From Bartonella taylorii (GTDB taxonomy: Bacteria > Pseudomonadota > Alphaproteobacteria > Rhizobiales > Rhizobiaceae): 64,000 nucleotides of DNA. Positions 1 to 9,045 of the stretch are shown one piece after another. Each line of letters begins with the position of its first letter. The first letter of the stretch is position 1. The notes under the pieces are model-generated. The model saw only the letters and a program-made list of their open reading frames with translations, made no database searches and was not told the origin of the DNA. The DNA lies in NCBI RefSeq assembly GCF_023920105.1, contig NZ_CP083693.1:575001-639000 (forward strand), read 5' to 3'. The translations under genes were made by a program, and so were the position numbers.

Positions 1-55
1 CTCTGTAACAAATCCTGATGTTATTAATGCTGCCACTTTGCAAGTTGATAGATGA
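1..55 (+). CDS. C-terminal end of a peptidyl-prolyl isomerase (partial)
   Basis: An open frame enters from the left edge (codons from base 2) and stops at TGA 53-55. Its last 17 residues read SVTNPDVINAATLQVDR. They align with the C-terminal end of the complete cyclophilin that follows (VVEPDAIIKAAVAADIK), sharing the V-x-x-P-D-x-I core. This suggests the tail of a tandem cyclophilin paralogue; relatives often carry two such genes side by side, one of them exported. The stop lies 19 bases before the next start, so the two are probably co-transcribed. The identity rests on a short tail only. Confidence 0.55.
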   Translation, partial: SVTNPDVINAATLQVDR

Positions 56-74
56 GTGCGAGGAGTTTAGCCGT

Positions 75-587
75 ATGGCCGAGATTAAAGATTTAGAAAA
101 CACCTTAATCCTTGAAACAACGAAGGGGAGAGTTGTTATTGATTTTTTTGCTGATTTAGCACCTAGCCATGTTGCACGTATTAAAGAGCTCGTGCGTGAA
201 GGTGCTTATGATAATGTTATTTTTCATCGTGTTATTGATGGCTTTATGGCACAAACTGGTGATGTAGAATTTGGTAAAAAGGATGGTGACAAGTTTAATT
301 TATCGCGTGCAGGTATGGGTGGTTCAGAGAAGCCAAATTTGACAGCAGAGTTTTCAAATCTTTCTCATAAGCGTGGTACAGTTTCTATGGCACGCAGCCA
401 GAATCCGAATTCTGCTAATTCACAGTTTTTTATTTGCTTTGCCGATGCTCCTTGGCTTGATCGTCAGTATTCCATATGGGGGCATGTTGTTGAAGGTATG
501 GAAAATATCGATAAAATTAAACGCGGTGAGCCTGTTGTAGAGCCTGATGCAATTATTAAAGCTGCAGTTGCTGCCGATATAAAATAG
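75..587 (+). CDS. ppiB: Peptidyl-prolyl cis-trans isomerase, cyclophilin type
   Basis: A single-domain cyclophilin of 170 residues that would catalyse cis-trans isomerisation of X-Pro bonds during protein folding. The active-site segment F50-H51-R52 is followed by VIDGFMAQTGD, and the later SQFFICFADAPWLD block is the usual substrate-binding region. No signal peptide is visible, so it should be cytoplasmic. The frame is open further upstream, but ATG 75 is preferred: a GAGGAG ribosome site lies just before it, and the protein then starts MAEIKDLENT, as short bacterial cyclophilins do. It follows the tail of a probable paralogue. Relatives usually have queA and tgt next, but here a gene-free stretch of about 950 bases intervenes before tgt. 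Confidence 0.92.
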   Translation: MAEIKDLENTLILETTKGRVVIDFFADLAPSHVARIKELVREGAYDNVIFHRVIDGFMAQTGDVEFGKKDGDKFNLSRAGMGGSEKPNLTAEFSNLSHKRGTVSMARSQNPNSANSQFFICFADAPWLDRQYSIWGHVVEGMENIDKIKRGEPVVEPDAIIKAAVAADIK

Positions 588-1542
588 TATAGTTATATTG
601 ATTTCAGCTATAAGATCGCCAAGTGAAGGTATTCTGTCTGATTGTTGTTTTACGTTGATGAAGGATGATTGATGCGGATTGGATCTGTAAAAGGATTCTA
701 CGGTTATGTATTCATTCTCCACATTAAGCTTTGTCACCTTATTTTTATGCAAGTAGAATTTAGAGATTTCAATTGTTGAGTACAACAGTTTGCATAAAAC
801 CTTGTTGATCTGGATGAAAGAATTATTTTGCTTTGTGTTTCTCAAAAGCAGATATGAGGAGATTTCTGATGAAGGGGAGGTCTCAATTTGAATGATATAA
901 GATTATTGGGCTATAGTAGTATTTCAGGTGTATTGATATTGGCGATGATGTATTTTTTTAACATGTATATTTTTCTGTTATGCTGCTGTCAAAGCATGTT
1001 TAAGATATTGAAGATAAGAATGTGTAGCTCTTTTCACTTGTAAAAAGTGGTCAGGAGACTCCACTACTGGTTTACATTTTACAGGGAAGTTACTAGGCAG
1101 CTTTAGAAAATATTCAGATTCCCTGTAATTTTTATCTGTGAAAGTAATCCGTATCCGAGGTTATATAGTATATTTAGAGATTTTTTTATAAATGCTAAAT
1201 TCTCTAGGTATTATTGGTAGTGAAGGTTGAAGGTGAGTGGAAATAAGAGCGTTTCTGTTGAAAAAAACAGTTTTGCGGTTATTAAAATTATAGTCAATGA
1301 GCGTAGGTATCTTAAGATTTTGTGTTATCAGATATTTCAGTATTTTTATGAAATGAGATTATCATTTTTACTATGGTAATTACCTAAGAGCAAAACTTTA
1401 TTTATCTCGTTTAATTTTTTTATGCTAATTACAATATTCAGCGAATCGAAAATCAATCCGTAAAGTTTATGACGAATCTGGCAAGAGAGGCATAGCTTTT
1501 CTTTCTATAGCCATATGAGTTTATGGAATCAAAAAGACGAAA
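588..1542. other. Gene-free stretch between ppiB and tgt (expected site of queA)
   Basis: No convincing coding sequence is found on either strand; open frames here are short, of poor composition, or antisense to neighbouring genes. Related genomes commonly place queA (SAM:tRNA ribosyltransferase-isomerase) between the cyclophilins and tgt. One short in-frame stretch just before tgt (about 1482-1530) translates to [11 protein letters not shown], weakly like the FYSYGDAxLL tail of QueA. A compact hairpin lies at 1039-1076. The region is best read as decayed sequence. Confidence 0.6.
1039..1076 (+). other. Nested stem-loop in the ppiB-tgt spacer
   Basis: An outer stem TGTAAA (1039-1044) pairs with TTTACA (1071-1076). 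An inner stem AGTGG (1046-1050) pairs with CCACT (1061-1065), closing a ten-base loop. No T-tract follows, so it is not a typical terminator. It may be a small structured RNA or chance in AT-rich sequence. Confidence 0.3.
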
Positions 1543-2664
1543 GTGATGATAAAGACGTTTCATTATAGAAAAATTGCTCAAGATGGATGTGCGCGTCGTG
1601 GCGAAATTATAACGGATCGTGGGTGTATTCGTACACCCGCATTTATGCCAGTTGGGACGGCAGGAACCGTTAAAGCTATGTATATGGATCAGATACGTGC
1701 TCTTGGTGCAGATATTATTTTGGGCAATACTTATCATTTAATGTTGCGTCCGGGGGCTGAACGCGTTGCGCGTTTAGGAGGCTTACATGAATTTTCACGC
1801 TGGTCTGGGCCTATTTTAACCGATTCTGGTGGATTTCAGGTTATGTCACTGGCGGGAATTCGTAAAATTACAGAACAGGGTGTAATTTTTCGCTCTTATG
1901 TTAATGGAGCGTACTATGAAATGAGTCCAGAGCGTTCCATCGAAATTCAAGAGCTTCTTAATGCTGATATCCAGATGCAGCTAGATCAGTGTATTGCATT
2001 ACCTGCAAGTGAAAAAGAAATAGAAGCTGCTATGGAACTTTCATTACGGTGGGCACAGCGTTGTAAAACAGCTTTTGGCGATCATCCAGGCAAAGCACTG
2101 TTTGGTATTGTTCAAGGCGGTGATAATATGAAACTGCGTGAACGTTCTGCCCAAGCATTAAAAGAGATGGATTTGAAAGGTTATGCTATTGGAGGGCTTG
2201 CTGTTGGTGAACCACAGAGCGTTATGACTTCTGTGTTGGATGCTACGTGTCCGATTTTGCCAGAGGATAAGCCACGTTATCTTATGGGAGTAGGGACGCC
2301 TGATGATATTTTACAAAGTGTTGCTCGTGGTATTGATATGTTTGATTGTGTTATGCCGACTCGTGCAGGGCGTCATGGTTTAGCTTTTACACGCTTTGGT
2401 AGAATTAATTTGCGTAATGCACGTTATACAGAGGATCCATATCCTCTTGATTCACAGTCGCTTTGTCCTGCGGCAAATGATTATAGTTGCGCTTATTTGC
2501 ACCATTTGATCAAATCTGGTGAATCTCTTGGTGGTATGTTGTTGACTTGGAACAATCTCTTTTATTATCAGCAGCTTATGCAAGGAATTCGTGATGCGAT
2601 TGAAGAAGGATGTTATGCTGATTTTTGTGCTGAAACACGTGCTTTATGGATGCAAGGGCGATAA
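1543..2664 (+). CDS. tgt: tRNA-guanine transglycosylase with altered zinc site
   Basis: This enzyme would exchange guanine 34 of GUN-anticodon tRNAs for a queuine-family base. The 373-residue frame is intact. It keeps the general acid D94 (LTDSGGFQ), D148 (QLDQC), GGLAVGE, and the nucleophile D268 (FDCVMPTR). Compared with Zymomonas TGT from memory, the zinc ligands C318, C323 and H349 become S306, A311 and N337; only C308 (for C320) remains. The usual D-E-C motif reads D148-Q149-C150. The start is GTG 1543 or ATG 1546; no strong ribosome site is seen. There is no queA beside it. It may be a queuine-salvage enzyme, a zinc-independent variant, or a gene drifting towards loss. Confidence 0.9.
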   Translation: MMIKTFHYRKIAQDGCARRGEIITDRGCIRTPAFMPVGTAGTVKAMYMDQIRALGADIILGNTYHLMLRPGAERVARLGGLHEFSRWSGPILTDSGGFQVMSLAGIRKITEQGVIFRSYVNGAYYEMSPERSIEIQELLNADIQMQLDQCIALPASEKEIEAAMELSLRWAQRCKTAFGDHPGKALFGIVQGGDNMKLRERSAQALKEMDLKGYAIGGLAVGEPQSVMTSVLDATCPILPEDKPRYLMGVGTPDDILQSVARGIDMFDCVMPTRAGRHGLAFTRFGRINLRNARYTEDPYPLDSQSLCPAANDYSCAYLHHLIKSGESLGGMLLTWNNLFYYQQLMQGIRDAIEEGCYADFCAETRALWMQGR

Positions 2665-3296
2665 GACATTGGTTGTAGCTTAATTTATTTTTGGTCAAGA
2701 GCTTTTGCTAAAATCAAATTAGAAATGTTTTTTAAAAGCATAAAATTGTACTGATTTGAAAGATGAATGCATAATTTTAACGGTTATATATTTTAATAGT
2801 AAACAGAAACTGTTACTCCGGTACGCGCTACCTGACCCGGAGATGAACAGTTTACTTCTGTTTCTGATGATTGTTTAGATCAACAATGTTAATGAGGGGT
2901 TAGCGAACTCTTAAAGAAGTATGAAAACTGCATTTTTATAGGGTGCTTTGTGCTTTTTTCATTTGAAAATGAAGTTTTAACAAAAGATGTTTCATTTAGG
3001 AGTGGATGTGAAGGAGAGTGGGTCTAAATTAAATTCTAGAAAATGCAAACTGTTAATATTGTAAAGTGCTAAGCTTATTTTTTCTAGTAAAGACATTCTA
3101 TTAACTGAAGTTCCATTTAAGTTACAGAATATTGCAACTGCTATGCAGTTAAAAAAATAAATTCTATTATACTACTATGAAAAAACGGAAGATGTTGTTC
3201 TTTTCATTGTGGAAAATATTTTAATGCTTCATTGGAAGTTTTTAGGCATAGATGTAAGAAGGATTCGCGTTCATTTATGCTATATCACGGATATTT
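2665..3296. other. Intergenic region upstream of the MFS transporter
   Basis: A gene-free stretch of about 630 bases between tgt and the transporter. It contains the long interrupted stem-loop at 2801-2863. No other feature is evident. Confidence 0.6.
2801..2863 (+). other. Three-segment stem-loop, possible structured RNA
   Basis: Three consecutive pairings share one axis: AAACAGAA (2801-2808) with TTCTGTTT (2856-2863), ACTGTT (2809-2814) with AACAGT (2846-2851), and CTCCGG (2816-2821) with CCGGAG (2837-2842). The 15-base apical loop is GC-rich in an otherwise AT-rich spacer. It lies 137 bases after tgt and about 430 bases before the transporter start. It has no clear T-tract, so it looks more like a structured RNA or protein-binding site than a simple terminator. 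I do not recognise it as a known riboswitch class. Confidence 0.45.
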
Positions 3297-4547
3297 ATGA
3301 TTATAGTGCACTATACAGAAATGATGACAATGAAGAATTCTCATAGGAAAAATATTCTTGCATCAGGAATTAATTCTAGCACACGGCGTTTGGCAATTTT
3401 AGCTCTTGCAGTGGGAAGTTTTGCTATTGGTACTGCAGAGTTCGCTGCAATGGGTTTACAGCCAGAGATGGCATGGAGTTCATCTATTGATATTCCTACA
3501 GCTAGTAAATATATTTCTGCTTATGCATTGGGAGTTGTGATTGGAGCACCTCTTTTAGCTGTTGCAACAGCTAAATTATCACGCAAAATTGTTCTCATAG
3601 GATTGATGTTTTTTTATGCGCTGGCAAATATTGCCAGTGCCTTTTTTTCTGATTTTAGCATATTAGTAGCGCTACGGTTTATCAGTGGTTTACCGCATGG
3701 TATCTATTTCGGGCTTGCAACGTTGGTTGCATCTTCAATGGTAGAAATGAATGAACGTTCCCAAGCTGTTGGTTATGTCATGCTGGGTTTAACAATTGCA
3801 ACGGTTTTGGGAGCTCCAGGTGCAACTTGGATTGGTCAGCTTGTTGGTTGGCAGACTGCTTTTATTCTTGTAGGTGCTATTGCTTTATTATGTTGTTTGC
3901 TTGTTTGGAAGTTTTTGCCTTCAGGTTTGAATATTTCAAAAACAAGCCCTCTACGCGAACTGGGTGCATTGAAGCAAAAGCAGGTGTGGTTTCTCTTGAC
4001 GATGGTTGCAGTTGGAGCATCGGGATTATTTTCTGTTTTTACTTATATTAAGTCAACATTAATGCATATTTCTGGTGTTCCACTTGATTGGGTGCCATTT
4101 ATTATGCCGTTAGTTGGATTGGGGATGGTGGTAGGTAATATTTTTGGACCTAAATTTGCAGTTAAAATTGGTACTTCACCGATGATATTTTTTTCTATGT
4201 TTTGGAGCGCGTCTGTTTTTTTTCTCTTTTTCTTTTTATCCTATACTCCATTAACGGCAGCATTAGGATGCTTTCTTGTTGGTACTTCTTTTGCAGCTAT
4301 GCCGTCTATACAGACGAAAATCATGGATGTTGCTCTTCATGGACAAATTTTGGCAGGAGCGTTAATGCAATCTGCTTTTAATATTGCCAACGCTCTTGGA
4401 GCAGAATCTGGAGCATGGGTTTTGAATTTGGGATATAGTTATGAATATACTGCTGTTCTTGGAGGTATTTTAACTCTATGTGGATTATTGATTTTTTGCT
4501 TTTCGTGGTATGTGGAAAAGCGTGCTCAACCTTTTTTTCGTTATTGA
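3297..4547 (+). CDS. MFS transporter, AraJ-like drug/sugar efflux family
   Basis: A 416-residue inner-membrane protein with about twelve hydrophobic segments, typical of the 12-helix DHA1 group of the major facilitator superfamily. The opening GSFAIGTAEFAAMGLQPEMA matches the helix-1 signature of AraJ/YdhP-type permeases. It would export a small molecule by proton antiport; the substrate cannot be read from sequence. The start is ATG 3297, preceded by CGGA at suitable spacing; ATG 3321, 3324 or 3330 would trim a poorly conserved tail. It converges on a second, unrelated MFS gene on the other strand. A long stem-loop lies upstream at 2801-2863. Confidence 0.85.
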   Translation: MIIVHYTEMMTMKNSHRKNILASGINSSTRRLAILALAVGSFAIGTAEFAAMGLQPEMAWSSSIDIPTASKYISAYALGVVIGAPLLAVATAKLSRKIVLIGLMFFYALANIASAFFSDFSILVALRFISGLPHGIYFGLATLVASSMVEMNERSQAVGYVMLGLTIATVLGAPGATWIGQLVGWQTAFILVGAIALLCCLLVWKFLPSGLNISKTSPLRELGALKQKQVWFLLTMVAVGASGLFSVFTYIKSTLMHISGVPLDWVPFIMPLVGLGMVVGNIFGPKFAVKIGTSPMIFFSMFWSASVFFLFFFLSYTPLTAALGCFLVGTSFAAMPSIQTKIMDVALHGQILAGALMQSAFNIANALGAESGAWVLNLGYSYEYTAVLGGILTLCGLLIFCFSWYVEKRAQPFFRY

Positions 4548-4571
4548 GAGAAAAAACATTTTTTCGTTTGT

Positions 4572-5999
4572 TTAGTTATTTGATTGTCCTGTTGGATTTT
4601 TAAATATGCTATAGGAAACACGTAGAGCAAATGGAATACCAAGACAAAATAAAAGACCGATGAGTGTTATAAGAAGAGTTTTTGCTGCTAAAATCATTCC
4701 TACTATCCCTCCAGGATTAAAGATTCCAGCTAAATTGGTGACTGTTCCTGCAAGTGTTGCGCTTAATGCAGCTGAAAATAGTTGTACAGAGGTAAGAGAT
4801 TCGCTGGCACGTAGAGCGTCCTCATTGTTTGCACATTGCAAGATTCGTGTTAGTAAATGTGGCCATGCTATGCCAGCGCTAATCCCTATAGCAAACAATG
4901 CTAAGCAAATAATAAAAATATGTTCAGATGTGGAATCTTTTGTTGGAATGAGCCATAAAAGACCGCTTATGCCGAAAAGGCTTAATATAGGAGAATACAC
5001 AATAACACTGCGAACTTTTTTTTTGGATACACCAGCACTGGATAGGGAACCACATGTCCATCCCAAGCTCATAAGTGATGCTATATAACCGGCAATAAGT
5101 GGGGTTTGTCCATGAAGCTCTTGAAGAAAAAGTGGAAAATAAAGCTCTATACTGTACACTACTGTTGTCATAACGAGTATCAATGCGTAAAGAGGAAAAA
5201 ACTCAGAGGAGAAGGAAAAGGAGTTGCGTGGTAACATAGGATAAAATGCAGATGATTCGATCTTTGCTAGAACAAAGAGAAGACTAAATCCGATAAATAG
5301 CCCGCAGATTTTTGCAACTGTAGTATCCATAGCCCCCCCAGCAGAAATGATAAAAATTAATAAAATGAGTGTGAGGAGTTGTGCGAGGGGGAGTGGGGGT
5401 GTTGGAACAAAACTTTCATTTTCTTTTGGTAAAGTTTTCAGGGCTATGAGCGAAAAAATTATTGCTAATGCGCCAATGATCCAAAAGGATGCTCTCCATA
5501 CGCCATAGTACACAGAAATGCCACCGATAGCTGGCCCTAACAGGGTTGATATTCCCCACATTCCAGAGATAATGCTCAATGCGTGCGACCAAATAGATGG
5601 GCTGAAAACAATACGTACCATAGAATAAGATAGGGATAGTAAGGAACCGCTTCCGAATCCTTGAACAAAGCGTCCTATTAAAAATAACGGCATAGTTGAA
5701 GCTATGCTGCACATAAAGGTTCCAACGGTAAAGATAAGTCCAGAGATAGCATAAGCTCTGCGAGGACCTATTTTTCCTAATACTTTTGTTGCAAGTGAAG
5801 TACCTAGAAGTGATGCTGTAATAAAAACAGTCGCTACCCAAGAGTAATAAAATTCACCGCCAAGATCACTCATAAGAGAAGGCAAAATAGTAACAACAAT
5901 GTAAACGTTGGTGGCATGCAATACAACACCGCCTATAAACGTTAAAAAGCGGATACTATTCTTATCCAATAAAAGCGCAGACCAGCTTTGTTTTTTCAC
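4572..5999 (-). CDS. MFS transporter, DHA2-like multidrug efflux family
   Basis: A 475-residue polytopic membrane protein with about fourteen hydrophobic segments, as expected for the DHA2 drug/proton antiporters. The segment GRFVQGFGSGSLLSLSYSMV corresponds to helix 4 and the following signature region, and GPAIGGISVYYGVWRASFWI matches the motif-C region of exporters. The start is GTG 5999 without a strong ribosome site; no better start is seen before the first helix. It lies downstream of icd on the same strand, with a terminator-like hairpin between them at 6070-6102, and converges with the AraJ-like exporter. The substrate is unknown. Confidence 0.82.
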   Translation of the reverse strand: MKKQSWSALLLDKNSIRFLTFIGGVVLHATNVYIVVTILPSLMSDLGGEFYYSWVATVFITASLLGTSLATKVLGKIGPRRAYAISGLIFTVGTFMCSIASTMPLFLIGRFVQGFGSGSLLSLSYSMVRIVFSPSIWSHALSIISGMWGISTLLGPAIGGISVYYGVWRASFWIIGALAIIFSLIALKTLPKENESFVPTPPLPLAQLLTLILLIFIISAGGAMDTTVAKICGLFIGFSLLFVLAKIESSAFYPMLPRNSFSFSSEFFPLYALILVMTTVVYSIELYFPLFLQELHGQTPLIAGYIASLMSLGWTCGSLSSAGVSKKKVRSVIVYSPILSLFGISGLLWLIPTKDSTSEHIFIICLALFAIGISAGIAWPHLLTRILQCANNEDALRASESLTSVQLFSAALSATLAGTVTNLAGIFNPGGIVGMILAAKTLLITLIGLLFCLGIPFALRVSYSIFKNPTGQSNN

Positions 6000-6069
6000 G
6001 GTTTTTGCTATTTAGTAAAGAGTTGACCTCTTTTACTTATAAGGCAGTTATTTGAATTTGCCAAGAGAA

Positions 6070-6102
6070 GATTCAAAGCTCTCCTTTCGCAGAGCTTTGG
6101 AA
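6070..6102 (-). terminator. Terminator-like hairpin downstream of icd
   Basis: CAAAGCTCT (6074-6082) pairs perfectly over nine bases with AGAGCTTTG (6091-6099), with an eight-base loop. It sits 19 bases beyond the icd stop on the minus strand. The following T-tract is poor (AATCTTCTCTT), so termination may be incomplete and the downstream MFS gene may receive some readthrough. Confidence 0.5.
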
Positions 6103-6120
6103 TTTAAATTAAGTTATAAC

Positions 6121-7335
6121 TTAGTAGCCCATTGCTTTTTTGAGATTTTCATCAATTTTATCAAGGAACCCTGTTGTAGAAAGCCATTTTTGTTTAGGTC
6201 CAATCAAAAGTGCAAGATCTTTGGTCATAAAACCTTCTTCAACGGTTTCAATACAAACTTCTTCTAATGTTTTGGTGAAGTTTTTTAATTTCTCGTTGTT
6301 ATCTAGTTTAGCACGGTGCGCCAGTCCACGTGTCCATGCGAAAATAGAGGCAATAGAATTTGTTGATGTTTCTTCGCCTCTTTGATGCTGACGGTAATGG
6401 CGTGTTACTGTACCATGTGCAGCTTCTGCTTCAACAATTTTACCGTCTGGTGTCATGAGAACAGAAGTCATTAGACCAAGAGAACCAAAGCCTTGAGCAA
6501 TGATATCAGACTGAACATCACCGTCATAGTTTTTACATGCCCATACGTAGCCACCTGACCACTTAAGCGCAGAAGCAACCATATCATCAATTAAGCGATG
6601 TTCGTAATATAATTTACGATTTTCAAATTCAGCTTTAAATTCTGCATCAAATATTTCTTGAAAAATGTCTTTAAAACGGCCATCGTAAGCTTTCAGTATT
6701 GTGTTTTTTGTTGAAAGATAAACTGGTAGATTCCGCTGTAATCCGTAATTAAAGGATGCTCGGGCAAAGTCACGAATTGATTCATCAAGGTTATACATAG
6801 CCATGGCAACGCCTGAGCTTGGGGCGTCAAAAACGTCATGCTCGATAACTTGATCGTCATCGCCGACAAATTTAATACTTAACTTTCCTTTGCTAGGAAA
6901 TTTAAAATCTGTTGCTTTATATTGATCACCAAAAGCGTGACGTCCAATAACAATTGGTTTTGTCCAGTTAGGAACGAGGCGTGGAACATTTTTGCAGATA
7001 ATAGGTTCACGAAAAATGACCCCTCCTAAAATATTGCGAATCGTACCATTGGGTGATTTCCACATTTTTTTTAGATTAAATTCTTTAACCCGTGCTTCAT
7101 CCGGCGTGATAGTTGCACATTTTATACCAACACCATATTCTTTAATAGCATGAGCAGAATCGACAGTTATCTGATCCTTTGTTGCATTTCGATTTTCGAC
7201 AGAAAGATCATAATATTTGAGATCAATGTCGAGATAGGGGTGGATCAATTTATCTTTGATATATTTCCAGATGATACGGGTCATTTCATCCCCATCGATT
7301 TCAACAACGGGGTTTTCCACTTTTATCTTTATCAT
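6121..7335 (-). CDS. icd: Isocitrate dehydrogenase, NADP-dependent
   Basis: This TCA-cycle enzyme oxidatively decarboxylates isocitrate to 2-oxoglutarate, producing NADPH. At 404 residues it is the eukaryotic-like homodimeric type common in alphaproteobacteria, not the E. coli type. The N-terminal [17 protein letters not shown], the substrate segment [13 protein letters not shown], and the C-terminal [20 protein letters not shown] are all present and intact. A ribosome site AAGGA lies before ATG 7335. Upstream is a long gene-poor region; downstream is a hairpin and then an MFS exporter. Identification is secure from end-to-end family resemblance. Confidence 0.97.
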   Translation of the reverse strand: MIKIKVENPVVEIDGDEMTRIIWKYIKDKLIHPYLDIDLKYYDLSVENRNATKDQITVDSAHAIKEYGVGIKCATITPDEARVKEFNLKKMWKSPNGTIRNILGGVIFREPIICKNVPRLVPNWTKPIVIGRHAFGDQYKATDFKFPSKGKLSIKFVGDDDQVIEHDVFDAPSSGVAMAMYNLDESIRDFARASFNYGLQRNLPVYLSTKNTILKAYDGRFKDIFQEIFDAEFKAEFENRKLYYEHRLIDDMVASALKWSGGYVWACKNYDGDVQSDIIAQGFGSLGLMTSVLMTPDGKIVEAEAAHGTVTRHYRQHQRGEETSTNSIASIFAWTRGLAHRAKLDNNEKLKNFTKTLEEVCIETVEEGFMTKDLALLIGPKQKWLSTTGFLDKIDENLKKAMGY

Positions 7336-8115
7336 TAGAAGTCCTTTTTGTTTAAGTGATATTATTTTTTATAACACTTTCAAGTTTATTATGAAAAGTA
7401 AAAACAGGGATGATAGAGGGGTATCTGAATAAGATATCGATGATATATCATTACAAGATGTAAAAAATTTATTGAGAAACGGACTCATTGAAAAACCAAT
7501 ATATATTATCGTGTAGTTGAATGAAAATCCTATGCAACAAAAGGATTAAGTGAAATTTATCGAGGATATAGGCAGGATTTATTGTTTCTCAGAGATTTTA
7601 TTTTAATTCTGGCTTCTTGAGATATCGTATTGGGGGGGAATAAAGTGGTAAATGAAACTATAAATCTTTGTGTTGTTATTTTAGTTCTAGGCTTGCATCC
7701 TGTTTGTCTAGATAAAAACCAAATGTTAATAGATAAGAAGCTGTAATCAGGGAGGGAGCATGTAAGCTGATTTTTGGATGAGTTTTTCAGGATTTATTGG
7801 AAATTCTTAAAATTCTTTTGGGTTTAAAGAAACTCATAAAGGTTGGGGTTACGTTTGACTAAAAAATAATGGCATATGCGCTGGCATGGCTTACAAATTC
7901 TAACTTATTACGAAATAATATTTTTGAGAGATTTTATATCTAATGGATCTCCATTTTTGTGTGCTAAAGCAATCTTCTTAGAAAGGAAAATCAATAACAT
8001 AACAACTTCGATAATTCTCTGTATTCAGGTGCAATTTTGAAAACATTCATCTATATGCTTTACACGTTAAAAAAGGGTATAATAATCAATACATTACTTG
8101 TAATAAAAAATAACA

Positions 8116-8190
8116 TGGTACGCCCAAGGGGAATCGAACCCCTGTTTCCGCCGTGAAAGGGCGGCGTCCTAACCGCTAGACGATGGGCGC
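8116..8190 (-). tRNA. tRNA-Glu (anticodon TTC)
   Basis: Read on the minus strand, a full cloverleaf of 75 bases runs from GCGCCCATCGTC to an encoded CCA end. The acceptor GCGCCCA pairs with TGGGCGT, including a G-U pair at the first position. The anticodon stem CCGCC/GGCGG encloses the loop CTTTCAC, giving anticodon TTC. The T arm is AGGGGTTCGATTCCCCT. A good promoter lies 15 bases upstream. Confidence 0.96.
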
Positions 8191-8205
8191 AAACCAATGA
8201 TGAGG

Positions 8206-8234
8206 CTTATAGAGAGGATCTTTTTACTTCGCAA
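8206..8234 (-). promoter_or_regulatory. Promoter of tRNA-Glu
   Basis: On the minus strand, TTGCGA (8229-8234) and TATAAG (8206-8211) are separated by exactly 17 bases. This is close to the sigma-70 consensus of alphaproteobacteria, and it ends 15 bases before the tRNA 5' end. Confidence 0.6.
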
Positions 8235-9008
8235 GCCCTCTGCGTAATTTTTTTGAAAAAAAACGTGTTTTATTGAATTATTTACTTGTTTTTCTGAAAG
8301 GTCTGTTTGGTACTTTACTTTCTCAAAGATCTTCTATGAAAGAGAGAGGTTATCTAGATTTTCGGTAAAACTACAAGCTACTACAGAGCAGTTTGTGGAA
8401 ATAGAACGATAAATACTCATTGATAAGCTAAAAAATGATTCGAATCACCTAAAAATTGCCTTTACAATGTAGACTTATTTCATTTGATAGAATGAAAGAA
8501 AGTCCACACCGTAAAAATGAGAACAATATTGCATCATATCCAAAGAAAAAGGGAAGTTAATTATCGCTTTTTCTCATTTTCATTTTTACGTGGTTGAATA
8601 AGAAAATTTTGGAAAAAATGAAAGTTTACTGCTTGTTTTTTTACATATCTGAAACAATTTCTTTTTAAAAACTGTTATGTTTATGAGAAACGATGTAGGT
8701 GTGTTTAATCGTAATGCGTCAGCATTTTAAAGTGTTGATGATAAGGTGATATGAAGCGTTTGAGTTAGTAAATGTTGTCGTTACGCTATAGTGCGCAATA
8801 CTTTAGAATTGGGTTGTGGTACAAACCAAATTTTGTGACCTCTGCTTTGTTTAAGGTTTCATTTAGATATATAGAGTGTTAAGGCTGAATTAAAGAGAGG
8901 GTATTCCTAATATCTCTCAAGGAGTGAAACGCTAGCAAGAGATATGATTTTATTTTCTAATCTAGTTTTTTTTATTTTGTTCTCTTAATTCATCATGTGT
9001 AAGAATGT

Positions 9009-9045
9009 TGTTTCCTCAATATGCGTTGTTAGAGGAAACATTTTT
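9009..9045 (+). terminator. Orphan Rho-independent terminator-like hairpin
   Basis: TGTTTCCTC (9009-9017) pairs over nine bases with GAGGAAACA (9032-9040), followed directly by TTTTT (9041-9045). This is the classical intrinsic terminator layout on the plus strand. No annotated plus-strand gene ends nearby, so it may end an unannotated transcript starting between 8235 and 9008. Confidence 0.55.

Noticed and set aside
420..845. 141-codon minus-strand frame
   Set aside because: It overlaps the end of the cyclophilin gene in antisense and has low-complexity composition without a recognisable domain.
3297..5999. Convergent MFS genes as a two-part export system
   Set aside because: They belong to different MFS families and face each other; adjacency alone does not support joint function.
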